Source: Plotosus lineatus
Lineage: Eukaryota; Chordata; Actinopteri; Siluriformes; Plotosidae
Direction: 5' to 3'
Assembly: GCA_024760905.1 (NCBI GenBank)
Contig: CM045735.1
Coordinates: 32,720,749-32,784,748, forward strand
Length of the DNA stretch: 64,000 nt
The position numbers were made by a program, and so were the translations under genes. Below the pieces are notes generated by a model, which saw only the letters and a program-made list of their open reading frames with translations, did no database searches and was not told the DNA's origin. Shown here one piece after another: positions 21,837-32,583 of the stretch. The stretch's first letter is position 1. Every line of letters starts with the position of its first letter.

Positions 21837-22161
21837 CAAGTGAATGAATTAGAATTAATTAGTTAGTTTTATTTATTATCTAGTTAGTACTGAGATAGAG
21901 ATGGACTTACTTGGTTTGCATATGAAAGTCTGTTGGAGTGTTGCTTGATGAGAAAGGTTGCTCATGGTTAGCTAGGTCTGATCTAGTGCTTTGTGTAGAG
22001 GTGATAGTTCAGGCATGAAGTACACCAGTGGGGCAAACAGTGCCGAAAACAGTTCCCCTGAAAACAATTCTGTCTGGGCTTTTAATTTTTTATATGTAGC
22101 CTAAATGTGTACTGAGCCAAGCAGGTTTTTGTCATGTGCTTTTTATCATGTTTACAGAGTG
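21837..22161. other. Unassigned DNA
   Basis: No recognised feature; flank between the LINE and the Tc1-like element. Confidence 0.4.
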
Positions 22162-22352
22162 TACAGGGAGTGGACAAAATAATGGAAACACCTGACATTT
22201 TGGCATCATAATCTTTGAACATAATTTAAACAATCAAAACTTGGCATATGTATTGATTCATACAACTTGTGAATTGTTTCCAAAGGAATTTTAAGCCATC
22301 CTTCAGTTAGAATACCCTCCAACTCTTTTAGCGACTATGACGGACTTGTGCT

Positions 22353-23315
22353 TTGCTGAGGACGTTTTTCCCCTCTCTTTCAAAGGCAGTCATTACTTTT
22401 GAGACAGTACCTCTTGAAACACCGAACATTTGGGCAGTTTTTGTTACACTAGTGCAGTGGTTCTTAACCTTGTTGGTGGTACTGAACCCCACCAATTTCA
22501 TATGCTTATGCACCGAACCCTCCTTTATTGAAAAATAAAATATGATTTGTTTTTCAAATTCAAGACACAGGTATATGTTTTTACTAGGGTACCAAAATGA
22601 ACTGTGCATTAACATCACTGTGTTCAAAGATCAAAACCAATACAATGCATGAACTCCCCCATCACAACGACTGTACTTACATTTTTATATGAGGTGCGCA
22701 TCTGAATGCGTGCATGCGCAGCTGTGTACGGACGCGCGCACGTGTCTGTATGTGTGTGTATTTTTTTTATTTACATCTTATGCATTATTTCTGAATGTTT
22801 TATTGTTATAAGCATTTATAGTATTGAATATGTATTTATTGATATTATACACACATATACATGTACATATACGTCAGTCAGCAGGGGTTGATCCTACTTC
22901 GCAAGTCATGCAGCTAGGACGCTAACTAGCATCACGTTCCGTTATACAGTATATGTGAATCCATGTTATACATATTCGTCCAACCACTTTCTTTTTTTGC
23001 TCAACATAGTATGGGTTAAAACATTAAGAAAGCAATCACACGACGTACCATCACAACCGTTTCAAGTCGACCACTGAGCACACCAAATTTCCTGTAGCAC
23101 AGATTGGCCAAGCAATGTAGCGTGATCAGCTGCAGCCAGTGATGGCCAAGCGGGGCATGTCGTCAAGAATATGAGTTGGGTGTGTGTCTTGAACTCCACC
23201 GAACCCCTGAGACTGACTCACTGAACCCCTAGGGTTCGATCGAACCCAGGTTAAGAACCACTGCACTAGTGCCTACCATACGAGCACCAACAATTTGGCC
23301 CCTTTTAAAATCTGA
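22353..23315 (-). pseudogene. Tc1 transposase HTH fragment, interrupted
   Basis: Minus strand. The part 23315-23264 reads GQIVGARMVGTS and resumes after the hAT at 22446 with VTKTAQMFGVSRGTVSKVM and TAFEREGK. This is the first helix-turn-helix of Tc1-type transposases (V-x-R-TV-SKVM), which binds the TIR. The DDE catalytic domain is missing. The hAT sits between Ser and Val of GTSV, with the 8-bp duplication falling inside the codons. Confidence 0.75.
22455..23263. mobile_element. hAT element nested in the Tc1 element
   Basis: Ends CAGTGGTTCTTAACCTTGTT and (reversed) CAGTGGTTCTTAACCTGGGT, with a perfect 8-bp target duplication CACTAGTG at 22447-22454 and 23264-23271. TIR start and 8-bp duplication are diagnostic of hAT. 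809 bp, no transposase. 22680-22925 inside it matches the interior of the pogo-like elements at 2193 and 37509 (TTTACATCTTATGCATTA, AAGCATTTATAGTATTGAAT), so it has itself captured or received a piece of that family. Confidence 0.88.
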
Positions 23316-23518
23316 GGTCTGCCATTATGAGGTATGATTAATGTTTTCAATATCTGAAAAAGGAAAAAAAAAAACATTTATTTTACATCAACATATCAAA
23401 TAACAAAATTATTATACAAAAAATAATAACATATGCCAAGTTTTGATTGTTTAAATTATGTTCAAAGATTATGATGTCAAAATGTTAGGTGTTTCCATTA
23501 TTTTGTCCATCCCCTGTA

Positions 23519-24404
23519 CATTGATGTTTGTGGTCCAAATTCATCTCGGACTCTGGTAAATTGACATTAATTCTTTGAAGCTTTTTAAAATCATTAATCA
23601 ACTAAAAAAAACCACATTGTGACTTCCATAAGTATAACATGAATAGTAGTTTAAAAATTATATCTGAATATCTAATCTATTATATTTAACAAAAGGTGTT
23701 AGTTGAGAGGGAAGAACGTATTTGAACGCATTTTGAGGAGAGTGACAATGAGACAGAAAGACAGAGAGACAGAAAGAGAGGTCTGTTCTGACTAAACATG
23801 TGAAAATGCACACTGTGTGTTCATCCATTATGTTTCTCCTAATTAAATAGGTATTATCTTTAAATATTTAAAGGTTAGATGAATGTTGATAATGGATTTA
23901 GACATCCATTAAGCCATGAGTGTTTTATAATGTAGTTAGTGAAAGACATTTGATACAATTTAAGCTGAAATGAGCTTTAGGGAGATGGATTGAGAGAGAG
24001 AGACTCTGGAGCCTGTTCATTTTTACTATTAACTCTTTCATTGATGGATGGCTGGCTTAAGGACTTAATGTTCTTTTTAGCTCCTCCCTTCTTTTGCTGC
24101 TCTGCTTACAGAACAACTGCATGTGGAGAGTCCCCCATGGTGAATGAGTGTTTTGTCACCCACACTGATTGCTAACTTGTTAGCGCACTCGCACTCTTCT
24201 TCTAAAACCCGGAATAGGGTGATGAGAAGGTGTCTCATTTCAGCTTTAACAAGCTTCATGATTTAAAAAACCTGCAGGGTCTGTGACTATTCTCTTTATT
24301 TATTTGTTCTTTTATTCAACTATTTATTCAATCATTTATTTAATGGCATTTTAAATTTCAGAACTGGTTATTTGCAGTTTTTCTGGGTTACAAACACAGA
24401 GACA
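23519..24404. other. Unassigned DNA
   Basis: No gene recognised. Includes a short purine-rich stretch with AGACAGAAAG-type repeats at 23740-23785. Confidence 0.4.
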
Positions 24405-24458
<54 letters not shown>

Positions 24459-24467
24459 CTCTCTGTC
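24405..24467 (+). repeat. (TC)n microsatellite
   Basis: About 60 bases of TC. Confidence 0.96.
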
Positions 24468-25115
24468 TCATTGACACTTAGGGGTCATGCATGGTTTTGG
24501 ACAGTGGGAGGAAACTGGAGAAAAATAGAAAAAAAAACTGGTTTAAAAGTGAAATTGAAGGAGAAAGAACTATACTCTGACTAGATGTTTGGTTGAGCAG
24601 ATAGCTCAGCAGAGGAAGAGGTACCTCTAGGGATATTCATATGTATTCATAATATTAGTTTTTTTGTAATATATATTTTTATATTGTTTGAATACTGAAA
24701 GATTGGATGTTCCTGCATCAAAGCTTGAATCGCCTCAGAGAGAACATAGGCTCTGTGTGCCACCTCCACCATCCCCACACTTTAAATTCCGAGTATCGTC
24801 CATCAACTCAGTGTATTGAACTGAACACTGACCAGAACAGCTTATAAAGGACAGTGCTAATAAATTGTAATCAGGTTTAATGTTGCACTCTGAAAAACAA
24901 TAGGCCTCTGGCAACATTCCCCTATGAGTAAGTATTCAAAGTTTGATAAGAATTGGCAATGTTTTTCTTCAGATACTCTCTGGAAATGCATAAAGCCTCA
25001 TGGACACAAGACCTTTTGCAAGTTAACTTGGGTTTGGACTTCTAAAGGATTACAGTACTAAGTAAGGATCAATTCAGCTTGGATGATTGGAAGAAAATCC
25101 GTCTAATTTGTCAAA
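24468..25115. other. Unassigned DNA
   Basis: No recognised feature. Confidence 0.4.
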
Positions 25116-25383
25116 GAAATTCATTCATTCATTTTCTGAATCGCTCAATCCTAATTAGGGTTGTCGGGAGGCTTTGCGACTATCTCAGCCGACTCTGGGT
25201 GAGGGTGGAGAACACCCTGGACAGCTCGCCAGGCCACTGCAGAGCAGAAACGTGCTATAGTTGTTCTTTTACATGCCTCTCGCCACAGACACTGTGGGAC
25301 AGCAGTGACAATCTGTTAAAAGTGGGGCTTGAACTTCCAACCTAGGTAATCCAGTACCTTACCACCAGGCCACCATTGCCCTG
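25116..25383 (-). mobile_element. Chimeric SINE S2, copy 2
   Basis: Minus strand. V-SINE-type tail first on plus (TTCATTCATTCATTTTCTGA, then TCCTAATTAGGGTTG and GGACAGCTCGCCAGGCCACT), then a shortened S1 body (GTTCTTTTACATGCCTCTCG), then the tRNA-like head (GTAATCCAGTACCTTACCAC). Body partly deleted compared with 7358-7705. Confidence 0.75.
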
Positions 25384-25385
25384 AG

Positions 25386-26043
25386 AGAGGAGTTTGATGA
25401 AAAATAAATTTTATTAAGTTGATAATGTCAAAGCTTTATTTATAAGTCAGATTCATTTTTTGTACTATTATGATATCAAAAATTACTAGTAGAAAAGAGG
25501 AGTATCTCTCATTTTGAACTGTTATTGAACCAGAAATCATACATGCACTGCTTCTTTAAGCTGTAGTGCCATTGATCAGTAGAAGTTTTTCAACACATTG
25601 CTAGGCGGTGGTAGTCTTGGAACACTTGTAAACCCCAATCTTAATACCAGTTGATAGAAATATTTTAAGTATTTAATTGATGCACTACATCACAGTGCGG
25701 CTAAACACTCTCAGAGACATGGCTATTGAAGCCCTACCACGTACATAATCTTATAGGCGCATACGATTGGTAGGGGTAGACTTACAAATACACGATGCTG
25801 CCTTTTCTTCTTTTTTGACAAAGATGCTGTGTGATTTTCTGTTACATCTTTTAGTGCTGCTGCTAAATTATTTTGCAAAGTAAATATGCAGGGGCATTAG
25901 TTTCAGCTTTACTTATACTGACAGATGAGTGAAAGAGATAATGAGAAAGAAGTAGAGACATGTTTTGACTGGTTTTGTAATAATGCTTAATTATGCAACA
26001 CTCAAATGAGGACTATAGAATATATATCTGTTTTAAATTTTAT
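25386..26043. other. Unassigned DNA
   Basis: No recognised feature. Confidence 0.4.
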
Positions 26044-26054
26044 ATATTTCTTTG

Positions 26055-26400
26055 CAGGGCAGCATGGTGGTATAGTGGGTAGCATGTCCACCTCAGAGCA
26101 AGAAGGCATGGGTTCGATTCTCAGGCTGGGTGTTTCTTTTTGTAGTTTGCCTGGGTTTCCTCCAGGTATTCTGGTTTCTTTCCACAGTCCAAAAACATGC
26201 ACAGTGGGTTAATTGGTTGTTCCAAATCACCTCTGGGTATGAGTGTTAGTATGAATGGTTGTGTGAGTGTTGGCCCTTTGAGGGCCTGGCGAGCTGTCCA
26301 GGGTGTACCCTGCCCTTGCTCGGAGTTGGTTGAGATGGGCACCAGCCTCCCGGTGACCCTAATGAGGATTAAGCAGTTCAGAAAATGAATGAATGAACGA
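26055..26400 (+). mobile_element. V-SINE-type SINE, full-length
   Basis: tRNA-like head (GGCAGCATGGTGGTATAGTG, B box GGTTCGATTCTC), then the conserved central domain of V-SINEs (GCCTGGGTTTCCTCCAGGTA, TTTCCACAGTCCAAAAACAT, GGTTAATTGG), then the LINE-related tail GGCCTGGCGAGCTGTCCAGG ... AGGATTAAGCAGTTCAGAAA and (TGAA)n. An 11-bp target duplication ATATTTCTTTG lies at 26044-26054 and 26401-26411. Confidence 0.88.
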
Positions 26401-26411
26401 ATATTTCTTTG

Positions 26412-26779
26412 AATGCTTATTACTTAAAGGTCGTCAGACATCTTAACCTTGCACAAATGCTGATCACTATAAAAAATGCCTATCCAGACTTCCCTGGGAA
26501 TCATTGCCCCATAAAATGCTACCCACTCATCCAAGATCTGTCTGACCTAAATGGTAAAGGACTGTATTGTGCAGCTTTCAACTGTTTTGAATTCCATTAC
26601 ATTTAAATACCGACAGAACAGCATGTTTGATTTTCATTTCTCATATTGAAAATACAGTAAACTCCCCCACACCTCACAAACACACCTACACCAGACCGTA
26701 AATGAACATCAATTCCTTTTTTGCTGCAAAAAATAACCCTTGTAAAGGAGTCTAATATAGTAATGTTTGATTGAGACTT
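26412..26779. other. Unassigned DNA
   Basis: No recognised feature. Confidence 0.4.
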
Positions 26780-26789
26780 CTTCTTCTCC

Positions 26790-28498
26790 TTTTGGCTTTT
26801 CCCTTCAGGGGTTGCCACAGCGAATCATCTGCCTCCAGCTCACCTTTGCATCTTCTTCTCTTACACCAACTACCTTCATGTCCTCCTTCACCACATCCAT
26901 GAATCATCTCTTTGGTCTTCCTCCAGGCCTTCTGCCTGGTAGTTCCAACCTCAACATCCTACTACCAATATACTCACTATCCCTCTTCTGTACATGTCCA
27001 AACCATCTCAATCTAGCTTCTCTGACTTTGTCTCGAAAACCTCTTACATGTGCTGTCCCTCTGATGTGCTCATTCCTGATCCTCTCCATCCTCGTGACTC
27101 CCAAAGAGAACCTCAACGTTTTCATCTCTGCTACCTCCAGCTCTGCCTCCTGTTTTTTCCTCAGTGCCACTGTTTCTAAACCATACACCATTGCTGGCCT
27201 CAACACCATCTTGTACACTTTTCCTTTCATTCTTGCCGATGCCCTCCTATCACACATCACACGGACACTTTTCTCCAACTATTCTAGCCTGCCTGTACAC
27301 GCTTCTTCACCTCTTTTCCACACTCGCCACTGCTCTGGATTGTTGAGCCTAAGTATTTAAAATCCTCCACCTTTGTTATCTCTGCTCCCTGTAACCTTAC
27401 CATTCCTCTTGGGTCCTTGACATTCATCCACATGTATTCTGTCTTACTGAGGCTAACCTTCATTCCCCTCCTTTCCAGGGCATACCTCCACCTCTCTAGA
27501 TTTTCCTGCACTTGTCCTCTGCTCTCACTACAGATCACAATGTCACCTGCAAACATCATAGTCCATGGGGAATCTTGTCTCACCTCGTCTGTCAGCCTGT
27601 CCATCATCATAGCAAACAAGAAGGGGCTGAGAGCTGACCCTTGATGCAGTCCCACCTCCACCTTGAACTCTTCTGTCACACCGGCAACACACCTCACCAC
27701 TGTCTTACATCTCTTATATATGTCCTGCAACACTCGAACATACGTCTCTGCCACTCCAGACTTCCTCATGCTATACCACAGTTCCTCTCTCAGCACCCTG
27801 TCATATGCTTTTTCCAGATCCACAAAGGCACAATGCAGCTCCTTCTGACCTTTTCTGTACTTCTATATTAATATCCTCAAGGCAAACACTGTATCTGTGG
27901 TGCTCTTTCTTGGCATGAAACCAAACTTGTTCACAAACGCTAACCTTTGCCCTAAGTGTAGCTTCCACTATTCTTTCCCATAACTTCATCGTATGGCTCA
28001 TCAACTTTATCCCTGTGTAGTTGCCACAACTTTGCACGTCTCTCTTATTCTTAAAAATGGGCACAAGCACACTTCTCCTCCATTCCTCTGGCATCCTCTC
28101 ACTCTCTAAGACCTTGTTGAATGTTCTTGTCAGGAAATCTACTGCTACTTCTCCTAGACACTTCCATACCTCCACCGGTATGTCATCAAGACCAACTGCC
28201 TTTCCATTCTTCTTCCTCTTCAATGTCCTCCTCACTTCACCATTCCTAATCTTTGCTACTTCCTGGTCCTCGACGGTCACCTCCTCAACTCTTTTTTTTA
28301 TCTCTCATTTTCCTCATTCATCAGCTCTTCAAAGTACTCTTTCCATCTTCCCAGCACACTTCTGTCATCAGTCAATTCATTTTCCACTCGGTCCTTAATC
28401 ACTCTAACTTGCTGCACATCCTTCCCATCTCTATTTCTCTGCTGTGCCAACCTGTATAAATCATTTTCTCCCTCTTTACTTTCCAACCGAGCATACAA
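26790..28498 (-). pseudogene. RTE copy 2 reverse transcriptase region
   Basis: Frames include [40 protein letters not shown], motif [16 protein letters not shown], motif [14 protein letters not shown], then MMFAGDIVICSES where the catalytic FADD is FAGD (GAT to GGT), then FKYLGSTIQSSGECG and the C-terminal RLRWFGHVQKRD. The Asp to Gly change alone would abolish polymerase chemistry. Confidence 0.82.
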
Positions 28499-28646
28499 GT
28501 CATCATACGCCCTCTGTTTGGCCTTTGACTACCTTCACCTTACGCTGTGTCTCCCTGTACTCCTGTTTACTCTCTTCGGTCCTCTCTGTGTCCCACTTCT
28601 TCTTAGCTAATCTCTTCTTTTGTACACACTCCTGCACTTCCTCATT

Positions 28647-29590
28647 TCACCACCAAGTTTCCTTATCTACTTTCCTTCCAGAGGACATACCAAGTACTCG
28701 CCTACCTGTGTCCCTGATCACATTGGCTGTGGTTGTCCAGTCATCTGGAAGCACTTCCTGACCACCCAAAACCTGTTTCAACTCCTCCTTAAAGTCAACA
28801 CGACACTTTTCCTTTTTCAGCTTCCACCACTTTGTCTTCTGCTCTGCCTTTGCCTTCTTCACCTTCCTCACCATAAGCATCATCCTGCACACCACCATCC
28901 TCTGCTGTTTGGCAACACTCTCACCCACTACTACTTTGCAGTCACTGACTTCCTTCAAATTACATTGCTTGCACAGGATGTAGTCTACCTGTGTGCTCTT
29001 ACCTCCGCTTTTATAAGTCACCCTATGCTCCTGTCTCTTCTGGCAGAAAGTATTTACTACAGCCATTGCCATCCTTTTTGCAAAATCTACCAACATCTGT
29101 CCCTTCTGGGTTCCTGTCCTGGATACCAAACCTGCCCATCACTTCCTCGTCCCCTCTGTTTTCTGCACCGACATGTCCATTGAAGTCTGCCCCAATGACC
29201 ACTCTTTCACCTCTGGGGGTGCTCTGCATCACTACATCTAACTCACTTCAGAATCGCTCCTTCTCTTCTAGCTCACATCCTACATGTGGGGCATCAGCAC
29301 TAACAACATTGAACATCACGCCTTCAAATTCTAACCTGAGATTCATCACTCTGTCTGACACTTTTCACTTCTAGAACATTCTTGACAAACCCCTCCTTCA
29401 GGATGACTACTACTCCATTTCTCTTCCCATCTACACCATGAAAAAAACAGCTTAAACCCTGTTTCTAAGCCTTCTAGCCTTGCTACCTTTCCATCTGGTC
29501 TCCTGAACACACAGTATGTCCACCTTCCTCCTCTGCATCATGTCAGCCAGCTCGCTACCTTTTCCTGTCATAGTTCCAACATTCAAAGTC
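28647..29590 (-). pseudogene. RTE copy 2 endonuclease region
   Basis: Broken into several frames. Seen: IGADFNGHVGAENRG, VTYKSGGKSTQVDYILC, KQQRMVV and GMSSGRKVDKETWW followed by TGA. It shares with copy 1 both the Gln in KQQ and the ETWW* stop, but has its own frameshifts (near 29093 and 29360). The N-terminal part (reverse strand of 29500-29590) keeps the CVQETRW-coding region. Confidence 0.8.
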
Positions 29591-29911
29591 CCTACTTTCA
29601 GTCCTAGACTCATGCCTTTCCTCTTTTCTATCTTCCTACAGACACGCCTCCCGCCTCTCCTTCTTCGTCATCTTCGACCGACAGTAGTCCAATTTCCACC
29701 AGCACCCTGTTGGTTAACTGCACTGATGGCGGTCATTGTTAACCCGGGCCTCGAACGATCTCATATGAAATTCTTTGTTGTGATTCACATATTTTATTTG
29801 GCATTTGTTTTATGCCAGATGCCCTTCCTGATGCAACCCTCTGCATTTATCTGGGTTTGGGATCGGCATGAGGGAGAGACACTGGTTTGTGCCCCCCTCC
29901 AGACTATGAAA

Positions 29912-30068
29912 AATATTTAATATTGAAATTGTCATCCTTTTTCTAACAAGAAAAACACTTTCTTAGGGTTGCAAGAAGTAATAGAACTCATTAGAATATT
30001 GATTTCTCATTGATACACACCCTCAATAGAAACTGCTGTCAAAGTGGACTGTCACTACTGTTTCATTC
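29912..30068. other. Unassigned DNA
   Basis: Flank between RTE copy 2 and the hAT MITE; nothing recognised. Confidence 0.4.
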
Positions 30069-30076
30069 CACTAGAG

Positions 30077-30304
30077 CACAGATGTCAAACTTGTACCACA
30101 AAGGGCCATGTGGCTGCAGGTTTTTGTTTCAACCAAGCAGCAGCACACCTGACTCGCTCATTTAAACAAATGATTTGAGTCTTTAGGCAGTTGATTGTTC
30201 AGAGACTAATCAGAGACCAATGAGCGAGTCAGGTGTGCTGCTGCTTGGTTGAAACAAAAACCTGCAGCCACATGGCCCTTTGTGGTATGAGTTTGACACG
30301 CCTG
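30077..30304. mobile_element. hAT MITE, almost perfect palindrome
   Basis: 228 bp, flanked by the 8-bp duplication CACTAGAG at 30069-30076 and 30305-30312. The arms (CCACAAAGGGCCATGTGGCT ... CAGCACACCTGACTCGCTCA) pair with each other nearly base for base around a short centre at about 30165-30205. The TGTCAAAC start is typical of a widespread fish hAT family. Confidence 0.9.
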
Positions 30305-30384
30305 CACTAGAGCATAAATCTTCCTGTGCTGTTCCAAACCCATTAAAGAATTTTTAAAAATCCTGTTTTTTCCCATGAAAAATG

Positions 30385-30665
30385 ATCTTTGATTGGTGCC
30401 CATCTTAGCTGAAGGCAGAGTACACCCTGGACAGCTCGCCAGGCCATCACAGGGCAGAAACATACTGAGGCTATGCAGCCTACTCCTGACGGATGTCAGC
30501 AATGGTTCTTTTACATGAACCTCTCACCATCAACAGTGAGAGACATGGCCAGCTTTTATTAACCCAGTTAGCTGCACTTGGGGGACACAACCCTTGGCAG
30601 TGGGGTGTGAACCCCCAACCTAGGGATTGGTAATCCAGCACCTTACCACTGGGCCACCACTGCCT
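30385..30665 (-). mobile_element. Chimeric SINE S2, copy 3
   Basis: Minus strand. Partial V-SINE-type tail (GTACACCCTGGACAGCTCGC, CAGGCCATCACAGGGCAGAA), S1 body (TCAGCAATGGTTCTTTTACA), then tRNA-like head ending in CCAGCACCTTACCACTGGGC CACC. Its 3' tail is cut short at about 30385. Confidence 0.75.
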
Positions 30666-30732
30666 TGCAAGCTGTCATCATTTCAAGCATTTTTTGGCCA
30701 CACTACAGAATCATAAAACTTTTTTTTTTTTT

Positions 30733-30927
30733 TGCATTAATGGCATTTGGGAGACACCCTTATCCAGAGTGACTTCTATTATTCATCATTTTTATTCAAC
30801 TGAGAAATTGAGGGGCAAGGGCCTTATTCAAGAACCCCAACAGTGACAGCTTGTTGGTACCATTGCTTGAGCCATCAACCTTTGGATCAGTAATACAGGG
30901 CTTTTAGCACGGCGCCACCACTGCTCT
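30733..30927 (-). mobile_element. tRNA-derived fish SINE, second type
   Basis: Plus-strand reading GGCATTTGGGAGACACCCTT ATCCAGAGTGACTT ... GAAATTGAGGGGCAAGGGCC TTATTCAAG ... CAACCTTTGGATCAGTAATA. This is a widespread teleost SINE whose tRNA-like head lies at the right on the minus strand (reverse of the ACCTTTGGATCAGTAATACA block). No clear target duplication. Confidence 0.65.
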
Positions 30928-30931
30928 GACC

Positions 30932-32555
30932 GAGCATGTTCTGTATAGTTTTTCTTATATTAAAATGCATTCATTATTACAGAAGTATCGTGGTCAGGAA
31001 AATGATTTTGATCGTTTGTATTAATCATACGACTCATGACAGGTCAACTGTGAATTTATATCTAAAAAGTAATCAGCTAGTTGACAATAATCTGGAGTTA
31101 TTATATCTAGTTATTTCATTTTCCATCTCAATTACGTGATGAATAGTGAAATTGACTCCGATCCTGCAGGAATCCCACAGAAATCCTGAATTCCACTGAA
31201 AGTACCATGGGAGTACCCAGAAATGATAAGCCTCTAATTCTCAGTAGCTACACATAGTCAGTAATCTTACATAATCATGTCACTGCAGCAAATAACACCA
31301 CAGAATATTGATAAAGAAAAAGTAAAATAGTAAAAAAATAAAAATTACTTTTTCAGAGCCCTTCAATTTTGGCACACATGACTGAAAGTGCAACTGTGAG
31401 CTTCATGCAATTTTGAGTGGAGACAGAAATTGAAAGTTTGATGAAGAGAGGTCAGATTTAACTGGCACTGAGATTGATTACTTTTTATAAAGCCAGAAAG
31501 GTTGCACTAATTGTGATCAGTTTTCCCATTAAAGGAGAATTGAGTTTGGATGCCAGAGGCATTGGCTGCAAAGGCGTCGGGTGCAAGAAGCGCAGGGAGG
31601 GTGCAGGAGGAGGTATCCCACTCCTGTTGGGGGGGGGGGGGGTCTGGGGCCTCCCCTAGAAAATTTTACAAAATTTGTAATTGAAATATGAAATCTGTGG
31701 CCATCTGGAGACAAAACTGTTTTACTTTTATTTTTATTTCATAGACAGCTTACAATTTATTATTTAACTGGGGGAAAACAAGAAGTTCTAACATCAACTC
31801 GAAATCAGTAATAAAACTTGTCTTCCAAATCAGAATCACCCGGATATGATCAAGGTTGTTACTTACACTAGTGTTTTCATGTCTGGTTGTATACATTCAT
31901 AGAATGCATTCATTGTGCACGATGGATGCTGAACATTTTGACAGCTGTTTAACATTGTTTATGAACAAGTTGTAGATTGTGGAACTTAAAATAAAACAAA
32001 GATGAGGAAAAAAATTACTGGCACTGCGCCAATAATTCCTTTCGCAAATCTAAAATTATTTACGCCTCTGTCGATCCAATTTAGCCTAATGGGAACACTG
32101 ATTGTGATGATGATCAATCAGATGATGAGCAGCCATAAACCACATTATAAAAGTACCCAAGTCCCAGGATGGACACCAAAAATGGTGATACTATTTTTTG
32201 AGTTAATGTGCAGAACAGACGAGCAATACCCTGACAACAATTCTCAAACCCATATGGTGGCGATGTAGGATATTGAATTAGATAAAAATTCAAGAACACA
32301 CAGAAGAGACTGTATTTTGCGTTCATGATATTTGTCCATATAGCTTTGAAACATATTTCCGAGAATTTAGTGCCACAAATGAGTTGTGTAGGTGATGGCT
32401 GCTCTTTAAATCATCAAGCACAGCCCTGCTTAAATGAGGAGCAGTTGTTTTGATAAACAACAGGAGTTTATTAATGCTTCGACTGACCTTTCCAGAGTAC
32501 ACAGCTTAAACGTTTTAAACCCTGGCTTAGTAATGAATTTTGCAAAAACAAAAGA
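30932..32555. other. Unassigned DNA with a G-tract motif
   Basis: About 1.6 kb without a recognised element. At 31628-31665 there is a run of 14 or so G followed by TCTGGGGCCTCCCCTAGAAA ATTTT, which looks like the edge of a repeat I cannot name. Short open frames have no recognisable domain. Confidence 0.4.
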
Positions 32556-32583
32556 CTTCTTCTTGTCCTTTCGGCTTTTCCCT

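Larger units (their letters stand above)
22164..23516. mobile_element. Tc1/mariner element with long TIRs, split by an hAT
   Basis: Left end CAGGGAGTGGACAAAATAAT, right end reversed CAGGGGATGGACAAAATAAT, with TIR similarity continuing for about 80 bp through AAACACCTRACATTTTG and AAACAATCAAAACTTGGCAT. TA lies on both sides (22162-22163, 23517-23518). Without the 817 bp of inserted hAT and duplication it is only about 0.54 kb and keeps just the transposase DNA-binding start, so it was already a deletion derivative. Confidence 0.85.
26780..29908 (-). mobile_element. RTE LINE, copy 2, near full-length
   Basis: Minus strand. The 3' end is at 26780 (reverse of CCCTGAAGGGAAAAGCCAAA AGG) with (GAA)n; the 5' UTR runs to about 29908. 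Flanks differ from copy 1, so this is a separate insertion; a decayed duplication may be AATATTTAATATTGA at 29911 against AATGTTTGATTGA at 26762. EN, linker and RT regions are all present but broken. Confidence 0.88.
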
